Below, piece after piece: positions 34,408 through 42,915 of a stretch of 64,000 nt of DNA. The notes below the pieces were generated by a model. It worked only from the letters and a program-made list of their open reading frames with translations, did not search any database and was not told the DNA's origin. The first letter of the stretch is position 1, and each line of letters starts with the position of its first letter. The translations under genes were made by a program, and so were the position numbers. This DNA comes from an uncultured Bacilli bacterium. Lineage in GTDB: Bacteria; Bacillota_I; Bacilli_A; RF39; UBA660. The stretch covers positions 1-64,000 of the forward strand of contig CAKPCB010000007.1 in the NCBI GenBank assembly GCA_934141245.1, written 5' to 3'.

Positions 34408-34449
34408 TTAATCACCTTACCTTTTTACTGCATTTCAATTATATTGAAA
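34199..34449 (-). mobile_element. decayed IS200/IS605-like remnant flanked by hairpins
   Basis: The TnpB fragment is bracketed by two perfect hairpins: GAATAAAAATT/AATTTTTATTC (34199-34222) at its 3' side and TTTCAAT/ATTGAAA (34433-34449) at its 5' side. IS200/IS605 elements have hairpin ends rather than inverted repeats. The boundaries are a guess; the downstream hairpin could instead be a terminator. Confidence 0.4.
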
Positions 34450-34547
34450 CAAGCAAACGTTTGTCAGCATATTTTTTGTTTTTAACACAAATTTTTATTA
34501 AGCAAAAAATAATCTTGTTTTTTTCTTGCTTTGAACTTTCCTATAAG

Positions 34548-34583
34548 ATAAAAAAAGAACATTACAATTATGTAACGTTCTTT
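34548..34583 (-). terminator. terminator of the Ig-repeat surface protein gene
   Basis: On the reverse strand AAAGAACGTTACA and TGTAATGTTCTTT form a 13-bp stem with one mismatch, followed by TTTT. It follows the stop at 34589. Confidence 0.85.
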
Positions 34584-34588
34584 ATTTA

Positions 34589-37048
34589 TCATCTAAGGCC
34601 AGCTGAAAGTAACAATATCTTCCCTTCATTTCCCGCTTTATCATAACATTTAATTAGATAAATCAATTCATCACCTGTTAAGCATTTATTTGAATAATCA
34701 TTTGACCAAACGACTGTATTTAAATTTTTTAAACCAGAAAAATTTCCATTAGATAGAATAACTTCTAAACTTCTTCTGCTTCCATATTGATTACATCTAT
34801 CATTTTCATCTAATTCCCAAACGATTTTACATAAACCGATTCCAGAGCCACCCTCATTATCTTCTCTTTTTACATTAAAGTTAAAATTATGTGCACTAGC
34901 AGTAGTAGAGGCTATACACCATAAATTTTTCTTTGTTTTACTTGATAAACTCATAGTGCCACTTGAACCTTCCTCTTGGCAAGAAATTGTTTGACCATTT
35001 CCTAATGTTGGTCTTGGGGTATAAGGCGGTGTTGTATCTATTTTCATATAATTTTTTGATGACCATTCACCTTTATTTCCAGCATAATCAACGGCTCTAT
35101 GACACGCAACATTTATTCCTTCGTAATGATAGTTTTCAAAAGAATATTTGCCCTCTCCTTCATTACCATCACTACCAGTACCACAAGTATAAGAGTATTC
35201 AAAATACTTTATTCCACTACCTGAATCTGATGATTTGAATTCTCTAGTTATAGGCTGATTAGTCCATTGAGTTCCATCTGGATTATAAGTTTTACCACCT
35301 GCAGTAAATTTTACTGTGGTTTTTGTAGGAGGTGTTTTATCTAATTTCACTAACCAGGTACCAGAAGTTGCTTGAGTGCCATTTGAGAAATATGCAACCA
35401 CTTTATATTCGGCATTTACATCAGTAGTTACTGTATATGAATTTGATGTTGTTGTTGCAACCTTAACAGTACCTTTATACCACTCATACTTATTAGCAGT
35501 GGCATTTGAAACACTTGCAGTTAAAACCACATTCTTATTAGTCCATACACCATTAGTAGTACTTCCACTAATACTTACAGTTCCTGGTATTGCCTGTGAA
35601 ATAGTATGCTTAGAAGAAATAGTTGAATTTCCAGTACCAGTTGTTACTCTAACTTGATAACTACCAGCAGAAGTAGGCGTATATGAAGATGAAGTTGCAC
35701 CACTTATTACATTTCCGTTTTTATACCACTGATATTTAACACCACTAGGTATACTACTTGGATTTATTTTAGCAGTTAATTTATTTCTAATAGATGTTCC
35801 ACCATTTATTGAAACAGAAGGCTTTATATTATCAATCTTTGTTATATAAATGATATAAGCATCTGTTTTGTTACCCTTTTTATCTCTAACAACTATGCTT
35901 ACATTACTATTTGAGTTGAAAGATTTTGAGTTTGATTTTTGCCATGTAGATCCACCATCAAATGAATATGCTTTACCATGTAATCCATTACTAGCTGTTG
36001 CACTAATCTTCAATGTTACTGGTCCCTTTATCCAGTTTTGTGCATTGCCAGATACACCATTAATTAATAATTTATAATTATTACTTGGTTTAGGCTTAGT
36101 AGTAGTGCTACCACCACCAGTTGATATTTTATTAACTTTATAAATTCCTGAAACAGTAGAATTTCCACTACCTGTTGTAACTCTTACCTTGTAGTTACCA
36201 CTAGAGGTTGCTAAATATGAATTTGATGTCGCTTTTTGTATCAAGGTATCATTTCTATACCATTGATATTGATATCCACTCTCTGTTGATATAGGATCAA
36301 TTACTGCAGTTAACTCTACATTTGATGAAGTTGAAACACCAGATCCAATACTTCCCTTAACACTCACTTTAGGAATTGTTTTATCAATCTTATCAATTAC
36401 TTTGGTAAATGAGGCACTTACGTTATTTTTAATATCTTTAACCTTTATTTCAACACTACCATTTTCAGTCACAACATATGTATTTGACTTTTGCCATGTA
36501 GATCCACCATCAAACGAATATGCCTCTGAAGCTAATTCATTTACAGAATCAACTTCAATTGTCAATGTTACTTTATCTTTACTATATCCCTCTGGTGTCA
36601 TAACTACATTTTTAATAACTGGAGCATTCTTGTCTTGTTTACAAATATTTAATTTATATTCACGTTTATTTCCTGCTTGTGAAACAACCTTAATTGTATG
36701 TGGAACGCACTCTTCAGTTAAATAAATTCTCTTGTTACATCCTTCTGTATTAGCTTTTGAACTTTCTGTTTTACAACTTACTGTAGTAAATTCACCATCA
36801 ACAGTTGCAAAATATTCAAAAACAGATTTACTAAAATTTGGTGATAGACTACCACCACTAATAGTTATAGATTGCAAAAAATTATTATCACTTTTCTTAT
36901 TAACCTTAGAGCAAGCAAAAAATGAAATAAATATAATAAAAACCAAAGCTACAATTCCCAATATAATTAAAAGTAATTTTGGTCTTCTATCCTCACCATC
37001 AGTATATAAGTTATCATATAATTCATCTTTTTCAACAGTATTTGACAT
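34589..37048 (-). CDS. large membrane-anchored Ig-like repeat surface protein
   Basis: 819 residues. A cytoplasmic start of about 22 residues, one membrane helix (about 25-46), then a cadherin-like beta-sandwich (about 55-135). Several alternating Ig-like modules follow. One repeated type has AYSFDGGSTWQKSN (twice); another has YQWYRN or YQWYKN followed by KVRVTTGSGNSTVSG-like ends (twice) plus a related third copy. The C-terminal third has KIDTTPPYTP, six or more Cys, and repeats of the 'DxAGNxG' kind. No LPXTG or lysin motif is seen. It is probably an adhesin or wall-spanning protein; ligand unknown. Confidence 0.75.
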   Translation of the reverse strand: MSNTVEKDELYDNLYTDGEDRRPKLLLIILGIVALVFIIFISFFACSKVNKKSDNNFLQSITISGGSLSPNFSKSVFEYFATVDGEFTTVSCKTESSKANTEGCNKRIYLTEECVPHTIKVVSQAGNKREYKLNICKQDKNAPVIKNVVMTPEGYSKDKVTLTIEVDSVNELASEAYSFDGGSTWQKSNTYVVTENGSVEIKVKDIKNNVSASFTKVIDKIDKTIPKVSVKGSIGSGVSTSSNVELTAVIDPISTESGYQYQWYRNDTLIQKATSNSYLATSSGNYKVRVTTGSGNSTVSGIYKVNKISTGGGSTTTKPKPSNNYKLLINGVSGNAQNWIKGPVTLKISATASNGLHGKAYSFDGGSTWQKSNSKSFNSNSNVSIVVRDKKGNKTDAYIIYITKIDNIKPSVSINGGTSIRNKLTAKINPSSIPSGVKYQWYKNGNVISGATSSSYTPTSAGSYQVRVTTGTGNSTISSKHTISQAIPGTVSISGSTTNGVWTNKNVVLTASVSNATANKYEWYKGTVKVATTTSNSYTVTTDVNAEYKVVAYFSNGTQATSGTWLVKLDKTPPTKTTVKFTAGGKTYNPDGTQWTNQPITREFKSSDSGSGIKYFEYSYTCGTGSDGNEGEGKYSFENYHYEGINVACHRAVDYAGNKGEWSSKNYMKIDTTPPYTPRPTLGNGQTISCQEEGSSGTMSLSSKTKKNLWCIASTTASAHNFNFNVKREDNEGGSGIGLCKIVWELDENDRCNQYGSRRSLEVILSNGNFSGLKNLNTVVWSNDYSNKCLTGDELIYLIKCYDKAGNEGKILLLSAGLR

Positions 37049-37103
37049 AACATCACTAACCTTTATTATAAATATAATATAATTATATCAGCTTTTAAAC
37101 AAA

Positions 37104-37129
37104 AACAAAAGAGAAAATAAAAATTCTCT
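37104..37129 (-). terminator. terminator of the cotD-like gene
   Basis: On the reverse strand AGAGAA (37129-37124) pairs with TTCTCT (37115-37110), then TTTTGTTTTT. Confidence 0.6.
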
Positions 37130-37165
37130 CTTCAACTTTTTTACTAAAGATTGATTTAAACTATA

Positions 37166-37519
37166 TTATTTAAATCCACAGCAAGATCCACATTGAACGT
37201 TTGAAACAGTATCTTGACTGCAGCAACTATAACTAGGACTGTATGTATGACGATATACATGATTATTAATTATTCTTGTTCTAATTGGACAAACATGTGG
37301 TACTTCATGCATAATAGTTCTTTGAACTACTCTTTCTTGTACTGGTTCAATAATTGGTGAAGTAGTACCTCCAACCATTGGTGCACCCATACCTTGATTC
37401 ATAGGCATGTTCCCTACATTACCTATATTAACGTCAACGTCCATATTAACATCATTGTAACCCATAAAGTTAGTATTTACATCATCTTGCCTATCACAAC
37501 AACTTTGTTCTCTAAACAT
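37166..37519 (-). CDS. CotD-like spore coat protein
   Basis: 117 residues. A Met/Asn/Gly-rich start with CCDRQDD is followed by ERVVQRTIMHEVPHVCPIRT, then RIINNHVYRHTYSPSYSCC and a final CGSCCGFK. The His/Tyr/Cys-rich block resembles the CotD family of inner-coat proteins. The ribosome site AGGAGG is strong. It stands alone downstream of the surface-protein block and upstream of its own terminator. CotD-like is my call from the HEVPHVCP...HxYxHxYxP pattern. Confidence 0.7.
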   Translation of the reverse strand: MFREQSCCDRQDDVNTNFMGYNDVNMDVDVNIGNVGNMPMNQGMGAPMVGGTTSPIIEPVQERVVQRTIMHEVPHVCPIRTRIINNHVYRHTYSPSYSCCSQDTVSNVQCGSCCGFK

Positions 37520-37598
37520 TTTAAATCCTCCTATCTAGTCTATAATATTCTACTAATGAAAATATTTATATTAGAAAGGCCTAAATAACTAAAATATT

Positions 37599-38906
37599 TT
37601 AGAAAGGAAGTTTCATATTTCCGGAAGAAAATTGTTTCATCATTTTTTTCATCTGATCAAATTGCGTTAAAAGTCTATTTACTTCCTGAACAGATAAACC
37701 ACATCCTTTAGCTATTCTTGTTTTTCTACTAGCTTTAATTATATCTGGATTTCTTCTTTCCTCTTGTGTCATAGAAAGGATTATTGCTTCTATATGTGCC
37801 ATTTGTTTTGGATCGATATTTACATTATTTAATCCAAGTTTACTAGCACCAGGTATCAATTTAATCAAATTCTCAAGTGGTCCCAATTTCTTTATTTGTT
37901 TCATTTGAGAAAGAAAATCTTCTAAATCAAACTTACCATTTTTCATCCTTTTTGCTGCTTTTTCCGCTTCTTTCTCATCAATTACTTCTGTTGCTTTTTC
38001 AACTAAAGATACAATGTCTCCCATTCCAAGAATTCTTCCTGCCATGCGTTTTGGATCAAATGTATCAAGTCCATCAAGTTTTTCACCTGTACCAATAAAT
38101 TTTATTGGAACATTTGTTAAATGTCTAACAGATAAAGCTACACCACCTCTAGTATCACCATCAAGTTTACTCAATATAACACCAGTCAAAGGCAATTTAT
38201 CATTAAATCCAGTTATAACATTGATTGCATCTTGTCCCATCATTGCATCAATTACTAGTAATATTTCTTGTGGATTCACTTCTGTTCTTATATTTTCTAA
38301 TTCATTCATTAATTCTTCATCAACATGAAGTCGTCCAGCTGTATCTATTAATACGTAATCATAGTTATTTTCTTTTGCATATTTTATAGCATTTTTAGAT
38401 ATTAAAACAGGATCATTTTTTCCTTCTTCATAAACCTCAATATTTAACTGTTTACCAATTTGTTTTAATTGATCAATTGCAGCTGGTCTATAAACATCAC
38501 AAGCAACCAAAAGTGGCTTTTTAGAGTGCTTCTTTCTTAAAAAATTAGAAAGTTTACCAATTGTCGTTGTTTTACCACTTCCCTGCAAACCAACCAACAT
38601 AAGTATAGCAGGATTACCATTTAAATTAAGTGGCTTTTCTTCACCACCCAATAATTCTGTAAGTTCATCGTTTACTATTTTTACAAACAAGTCACCTGGT
38701 TTTATACTCTTCTTTACTTCTTCACCCAATGCCTTTTCTTTTACAGAATTAGTAAATTCCTTTACAACTTTGTAGTTTACATCAGCTTCTAATAATGCAA
38801 GACGAATTTCTCTTAGCATTTCGCTTATATTATCTTCTGTTATCTTTCCATATCCTTTTATTTTTGACATTACATTCTGTAATCTATCACCTAAGTTTTC
38901 AAACAT
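37599..38906 (-). CDS. ffh: signal recognition particle GTPase Ffh
   Basis: 435 residues from the ATG at 38906; an in-frame GTG at 38918 merges with the ribosome site. An N-domain (FENLGDRLQNVMSKIKGYG) is followed by the G-domain with GLQGSGKTTTIGKL, DVYRPAAIDQL, DTAGRLHVDEELM and TKLDGDTRGG-type motif LSKLDGDTRGG. The M-domain (from about 295) ends with methionine-rich FDQMKKMMKQFSSGNMKLPF. It targets nascent membrane proteins to FtsY. In most Firmicutes it directly follows ylxM; here two genes intervene. Confidence 0.97.
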   Translation of the reverse strand: MFENLGDRLQNVMSKIKGYGKITEDNISEMLREIRLALLEADVNYKVVKEFTNSVKEKALGEEVKKSIKPGDLFVKIVNDELTELLGGEEKPLNLNGNPAILMLVGLQGSGKTTTIGKLSNFLRKKHSKKPLLVACDVYRPAAIDQLKQIGKQLNIEVYEEGKNDPVLISKNAIKYAKENNYDYVLIDTAGRLHVDEELMNELENIRTEVNPQEILLVIDAMMGQDAINVITGFNDKLPLTGVILSKLDGDTRGGVALSVRHLTNVPIKFIGTGEKLDGLDTFDPKRMAGRILGMGDIVSLVEKATEVIDEKEAEKAAKRMKNGKFDLEDFLSQMKQIKKLGPLENLIKLIPGASKLGLNNVNIDPKQMAHIEAIILSMTQEERRNPDIIKASRKTRIAKGCGLSVQEVNRLLTQFDQMKKMMKQFSSGNMKLPF

Positions 38907-38935
38907 ATCTATCACCAAACACTATTATACAATTA

Positions 38936-38957
38936 AAAAAAAGGTATTTCTACCTTT
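38936..38957 (-). terminator. terminator between the cohesin-like gene and ffh
   Basis: On the reverse strand AAAGGTA, four-base loop, TACCTTT, then five or more T. It separates ffh from the upstream transcript. Confidence 0.8.
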
Positions 38958-38971
38958 AATTTTAATATTTG

Positions 38972-39634
38972 CTATTTTTTAGATTTTAAAGAAAGTATAA
39001 CCACTGTAATTAGTAATATAAAGTTAGCACCTAAAGATATATATAAAGGCATATTATCTTGTGCTGGACAATTACTGATTTGATTTACACATTTATCATC
39101 TTGGTCTGTTGTTTTATCAACAACGTTCTTTACAATGTTAATGCTTCTTATTTTACTATTTTTTTCAATTGAACCTAGGTAAAATTCACTACAATCACCA
39201 GTAGTATTTTTTGAGCAATCAGTTCTTTCATATTGACTATATAAAGTTATATCAGTATTAACATCTTCATTTGAAGCAATTACAGTAAATTCAATATTAA
39301 TAGTTCCCTTTAAAGTATTATTAGCTTTAGCAGTATATTTAAGTACTACTTCATCGTTATCATTTTTATTGGTCACTGACATATTATCACTTGAAGTTAT
39401 ATTAACTATACTTAAATACTTTTTATCATATTTTAGATATACAGTTTGTGAGTTAGATTCACTAGTAGAAATCGGGAATCCTGAATCAATATTTATTTTA
39501 TAATGAACTGTATCACTATTCTTTACTGAAGTATTTGATAACTCAGTAGTATAACTTAATCCCTTATCAGCATAAACTGGTACAACAATTAAAGCAAAGC
39601 ATAACAAAAGCAAAACAAATCTTAATTTTCTCAT
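38972..39634 (-). CDS. small membrane-anchored cohesin-like protein
   Basis: 220 residues. Signal peptide (1-22, ending VYA). A beta-rich domain follows (about 25-165) with NTSVKNSDTVHYKINIDSG and SQTVYLKYDKKYLSIVNIT, the cohesin-like start and 'yD..yL' strand. It contains Cys residues (RTDCSKNTTGDCSEFY). A linker with CVNQISNCPAQ leads to a C-terminal helix (about 196-215) and a KSKK tail. Its architecture matches the proteins at 5593 and 10762. Role inferred as surface receptor; the fold needs structure prediction. Confidence 0.55.
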   Translation of the reverse strand: MRKLRFVLLLLCFALIVVPVYADKGLSYTTELSNTSVKNSDTVHYKINIDSGFPISTSESNSQTVYLKYDKKYLSIVNITSSDNMSVTNKNDNDEVVLKYTAKANNTLKGTINIEFTVIASNEDVNTDITLYSQYERTDCSKNTTGDCSEFYLGSIEKNSKIRSINIVKNVVDKTTDQDDKCVNQISNCPAQDNMPLYISLGANFILLITVVILSLKSKK

Positions 39635-39706
39635 ATTTTCTCCTCCTTATTCTATAGTAATAATATAAAATATAGCAAGTTTTGTCAATCTATATCGCAC
39701 TTTAAA

Positions 39707-41458
39707 TTAGTTACCCCAACTTTTTGTAACATTACAATTTTCACCATTTATCATAGGACTAGGTTTTTCAAATTTTATCATAAGTGGAACCTTAAATGCA
39801 GAACCAAATCCTAAAGCGATTCCTGATTGTAATGATTTTTGCTTATCAATTGTATCTGAACTTACATTAGGAATCATTTGCTTTAGATATTCAACATCTT
39901 TCGGATGGTTTGTCTTAAATATAATAAAATTTGAAACCTGTGATACAACAGTATCAGATAACTCAACAGGTCGTTGTGAAATAAGTCCAAGTAAAACACC
40001 GTATTTTCTACCTTCTTTGGCTACTCTTTCAAAAATATTATATCCTAATAAATAATTATCATTATCATGTTTTATATACCTATGTGCTTCATCTACCAAA
40101 ATATGAAATGGTAGACTAGCTCTGTTTGGAAGTGTTTTTGCAAATTCAAATACTATTTTAGTAAATATTTTTGTAATAACACTTGCCATAGAGTCATCTA
40201 TATCATCAAGATTTATATTTACAAGTTGATATCTTTTATTGTTGTTTATAAGAATACCTGTCAAATATTCCTCCGGTGTTATATATTCAGGAGAATCAAA
40301 TATATCATGGTATTTACCTGTTATAAGTGAATGCAATCTAACTTTTATCATTGCAGAATCACTATAGCTATTTTCATTTTGATACCATCCCTCAGAAATA
40401 AGTACAAAGTTCAATGCCTTTTCCATATCGGCCAAAGTATATCTAACATTATTTTTTGGTTCATAATTATCATATTCATCGTTTATAAAACCACTTATAT
40501 ACTCAGTAACTAAAATGCTTTCAGAAAATTCCCCAGATTTATTTATCAAAAAGCAGTCCCTAAACTTTCTTGTATAACCCGCACCTTGAACTTCAGTATC
40601 TAATTTAAATTGTTCTGTTCCACACATTTCAACAATATTAAATATACTATTTCTTTTATTTGCGGCTGTATTATTACTATATAAAATAGAAATCATGGCT
40701 TTTGCAATCAAATGATTTTTAATATTATTAGATTCTGCACCGTTTTGAGCAAAAATCTTTGTTAATTTGATCATTTGCTCTATTATAGGTATTTGTGAAT
40801 GTGCATTACACATTAATAAAAGTGCTATATCATTTGTATCCATTAACCATAACGGAATCTTTAACTGTTCACCATATCCACTAAACTTATTAGTAGTAAA
40901 AACTCTATAATTGTAATTAGGATTTATTGAATTTAAATTTTGAAATGCGGTAGAATATTCCCCAGAAATATCAAATAATATAAAATTTGCTTTATATGGA
41001 TAAGCAGTTGAATTCTGAAATATATTTTGAATAATTCTGGCAAGTCCACAAGACTTTCCACTTCCACTATTACCAAAGATTGCAAAATGATGTCCTAAAA
41101 ATTGATTTATATCAACATATACTTTGGAATTTTGATAATGTGGATTCTCACCCAAATATAGGGAATCTTTTTTATTAATTCCTAAAACAAGTGGTAACTC
41201 TTCAAACTTTAAAGTTCTAATCTTTGCATCTAATAAAGGTTTTCGAATAACACCGTTAGTAAGCTGTCCATTCACAACCTCACCTAACATTTTAATCTTC
41301 AATTGTCTGTTATTTAATTCTTCAATTTCCCCAATAATGGCCTTCTCAGTATCGATAATTGCAACATGCATATTAAGAATATTAGATTTCAAGTCTACAG
41401 TATCACCTAAATTTACAAATATATATGAATCATTCATATAAGCAATTTTATCAAACAT
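39707..41458 (-). CDS. HerA-like ATPase (DUF87 type)
   Basis: 583 residues. An N-terminal beta-barrel (HAS-like, about 1-95) precedes a HerA/FtsK-type ATPase: Walker A HFAIFGNSGSGKSCGLARI (about 125-145), Walker B PFHILVDEAHRYI, and a downstream LLGLISQRPVELSD sensor region. HerA translocases are hexameric and in archaea pair with the nuclease NurA for DNA end resection. In bacteria they also occur in defence pairs such as SIR2-HerA. No nuclease or SIR2 gene is adjacent. It sits between ylxM and a cohesin-like gene, 17 bases after ylxM. Confidence 0.82.
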   Translation of the reverse strand: MFDKIAYMNDSYIFVNLGDTVDLKSNILNMHVAIIDTEKAIIGEIEELNNRQLKIKMLGEVVNGQLTNGVIRKPLLDAKIRTLKFEELPLVLGINKKDSLYLGENPHYQNSKVYVDINQFLGHHFAIFGNSGSGKSCGLARIIQNIFQNSTAYPYKANFILFDISGEYSTAFQNLNSINPNYNYRVFTTNKFSGYGEQLKIPLWLMDTNDIALLLMCNAHSQIPIIEQMIKLTKIFAQNGAESNNIKNHLIAKAMISILYSNNTAANKRNSIFNIVEMCGTEQFKLDTEVQGAGYTRKFRDCFLINKSGEFSESILVTEYISGFINDEYDNYEPKNNVRYTLADMEKALNFVLISEGWYQNENSYSDSAMIKVRLHSLITGKYHDIFDSPEYITPEEYLTGILINNNKRYQLVNINLDDIDDSMASVITKIFTKIVFEFAKTLPNRASLPFHILVDEAHRYIKHDNDNYLLGYNIFERVAKEGRKYGVLLGLISQRPVELSDTVVSQVSNFIIFKTNHPKDVEYLKQMIPNVSSDTIDKQKSLQSGIALGFGSAFKVPLMIKFEKPSPMINGENCNVTKSWGN

Positions 41459-41475
41459 AGCATACCCCTTTTCCT

Positions 41476-41769
41476 TTATAATAAATCACTTATTTTTTCA
41501 AGTGTTTCATTATCAACTTTATTCTCTAAAATTTTCGTAATCCTTTTTTTCTTTTCAAAAAGCTTTAGTATACTTTCTAGCTCTTCTAATTTTAATTCAA
41601 CTATCTTAAGTTGATTATGTACAGCATTCCTACTTATTTTGTTGTTCTCAGCAATTTCAGATAAAGTTAAATTATCATAGTAATACTCTTCAAAATATTT
41701 CTGTTGCTTTTCAGTGAATAATCCTTTATAAAAATCATACAAATCATTTAAATATATTCTTCTATCCAT
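41476..41769 (-). CDS. ylxM: YlxM-family helix-turn-helix protein
   Basis: 97 residues with LYDFYKGLFTEKQQKYFEEY, then LTLSEIAENNKISRNAVHNQ, a sigma-70 region 4-like helix-turn-helix. YlxM (p13) is linked to the signal recognition particle and is usually found between ftsY and ffh. Here it follows ftsY by a single base but ffh lies 2.6 kb further on. Confidence 0.92.
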   Translation of the reverse strand: MDRRIYLNDLYDFYKGLFTEKQQKYFEEYYYDNLTLSEIAENNKISRNAVHNQLKIVELKLEELESILKLFEKKKRITKILENKVDNETLEKISDLL

Positions 41770-41770
41770 A

Positions 41771-42814
41771 TTACATCATATCCTTAAATAATCCATATAT
41801 ATATTTTTCAATATCAAAGCTCTGTAAATCTTCTTTTGTCTCACCCAGCCCAATAAACTTCACCGGAATTCCTACTTTTTCTTTAATTGCAAGTACTATT
41901 CCACCCTTTGCAGTTCCATCCATTTTTGTTAAAACAATACCTGTAATATTGGTTATTTTTTTAAAAGAAGTAGCTTGATTAATACCATTTTGACCAGTTG
42001 TTGCATCTATAACTAATAGGGTTTCATGTGGTGCATTTGGTATTATTTTACCTATAACTCTGTTAATTTTATCAAGTTCTTGCATTAAGTTAGTTTTATT
42101 TTGCAGTCTACCCGCAGTATCAATTAAAACAATATCACTTTTCTCTTTTAAGGCAGCTTTCAACCCATCATATATAACACTTGATGGATCGACACTTTCT
42201 GATTTACCAGTAAAAGAAACTCCAACTTTTGTAGCCCATTCTTCAAGTTGTTTTGTAGCACCGGCCCTAAACGTATCACCGGCTATTAACATAACTTTTT
42301 TTCCATCAGATTTAAACTTATCCGCAAGCTTTGCTATTGTAGTGGTTTTCCCAACACCATTAACACCTACAAATAATATTACTGTTGGGTCACTATCAGA
42401 AAAATTTATTTTGTTAGATATTATATCATCATTAACATATATTATAAAAAGTTCATCTACAATTATTTCTTTTAAATATTCTGGATCCTGAATTTTTTCT
42501 TTTCTTACTCTTTCTCTCAACCTATCAATAAAATTTATTACTGTGTCCACACCAACATCAGCATTAATCAATATTTCCTCTAATTCTTCAAAGTATTCCT
42601 CAGTAATCTTATTATACTTTCTTGTAAGATTTATAAGTTTAGAAGTAAAATTTTCTCTAGATTTTACCAATCCTTGCTCATAGATTTTTACACTTTCTAC
42701 ATTTTTTTCATTATTTTTTTTATCATTTAGTTCCTTTTTTTGATTTTCAGATACATTTTCATTACTTTTATTGTCAGAAAAAATATTTTTAATTCTATTA
42801 AATAATCCCATCAT
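41771..42814 (-). CDS. ftsY: signal recognition particle receptor FtsY
   Basis: 347 residues. A short acidic/lysine-rich A-domain with NNEKNVESVKIYEQGLVKSR precedes the NG domain: FVGVNGVGKTTTIAKLADKF, GDTFRAGATKQLEEW, DTAGRLQNKTNLMQELDKI, TKMDGTAKGG and the end GLGETKEDLQSFDIEKYIYG. It is the membrane receptor for Ffh-ribosome complexes. Two ATG codons begin the ORF, both in range of AAGGTGAT. It is upstream of ylxM and downstream of ezrA. Confidence 0.97.
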   Translation of the reverse strand: MMGLFNRIKNIFSDNKSNENVSENQKKELNDKKNNEKNVESVKIYEQGLVKSRENFTSKLINLTRKYNKITEEYFEELEEILINADVGVDTVINFIDRLRERVRKEKIQDPEYLKEIIVDELFIIYVNDDIISNKINFSDSDPTVILFVGVNGVGKTTTIAKLADKFKSDGKKVMLIAGDTFRAGATKQLEEWATKVGVSFTGKSESVDPSSVIYDGLKAALKEKSDIVLIDTAGRLQNKTNLMQELDKINRVIGKIIPNAPHETLLVIDATTGQNGINQATSFKKITNITGIVLTKMDGTAKGGIVLAIKEKVGIPVKFIGLGETKEDLQSFDIEKYIYGLFKDMM

Positions 42815-42915
42815 ATCACCTTCTTGATATCACCTAAAATATACAATACAAGCATTTCTGTGTCAATTGTTATTTAATATATTATAGGTACTATTAAATA
42901 GCAAAAAAGATATAA

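Noticed and set aside
39707..41458. HerA-based antiviral defence island
   Set aside because: Its neighbours are SRP, surface and division genes; no SIR2, nuclease or other defence gene is adjacent.
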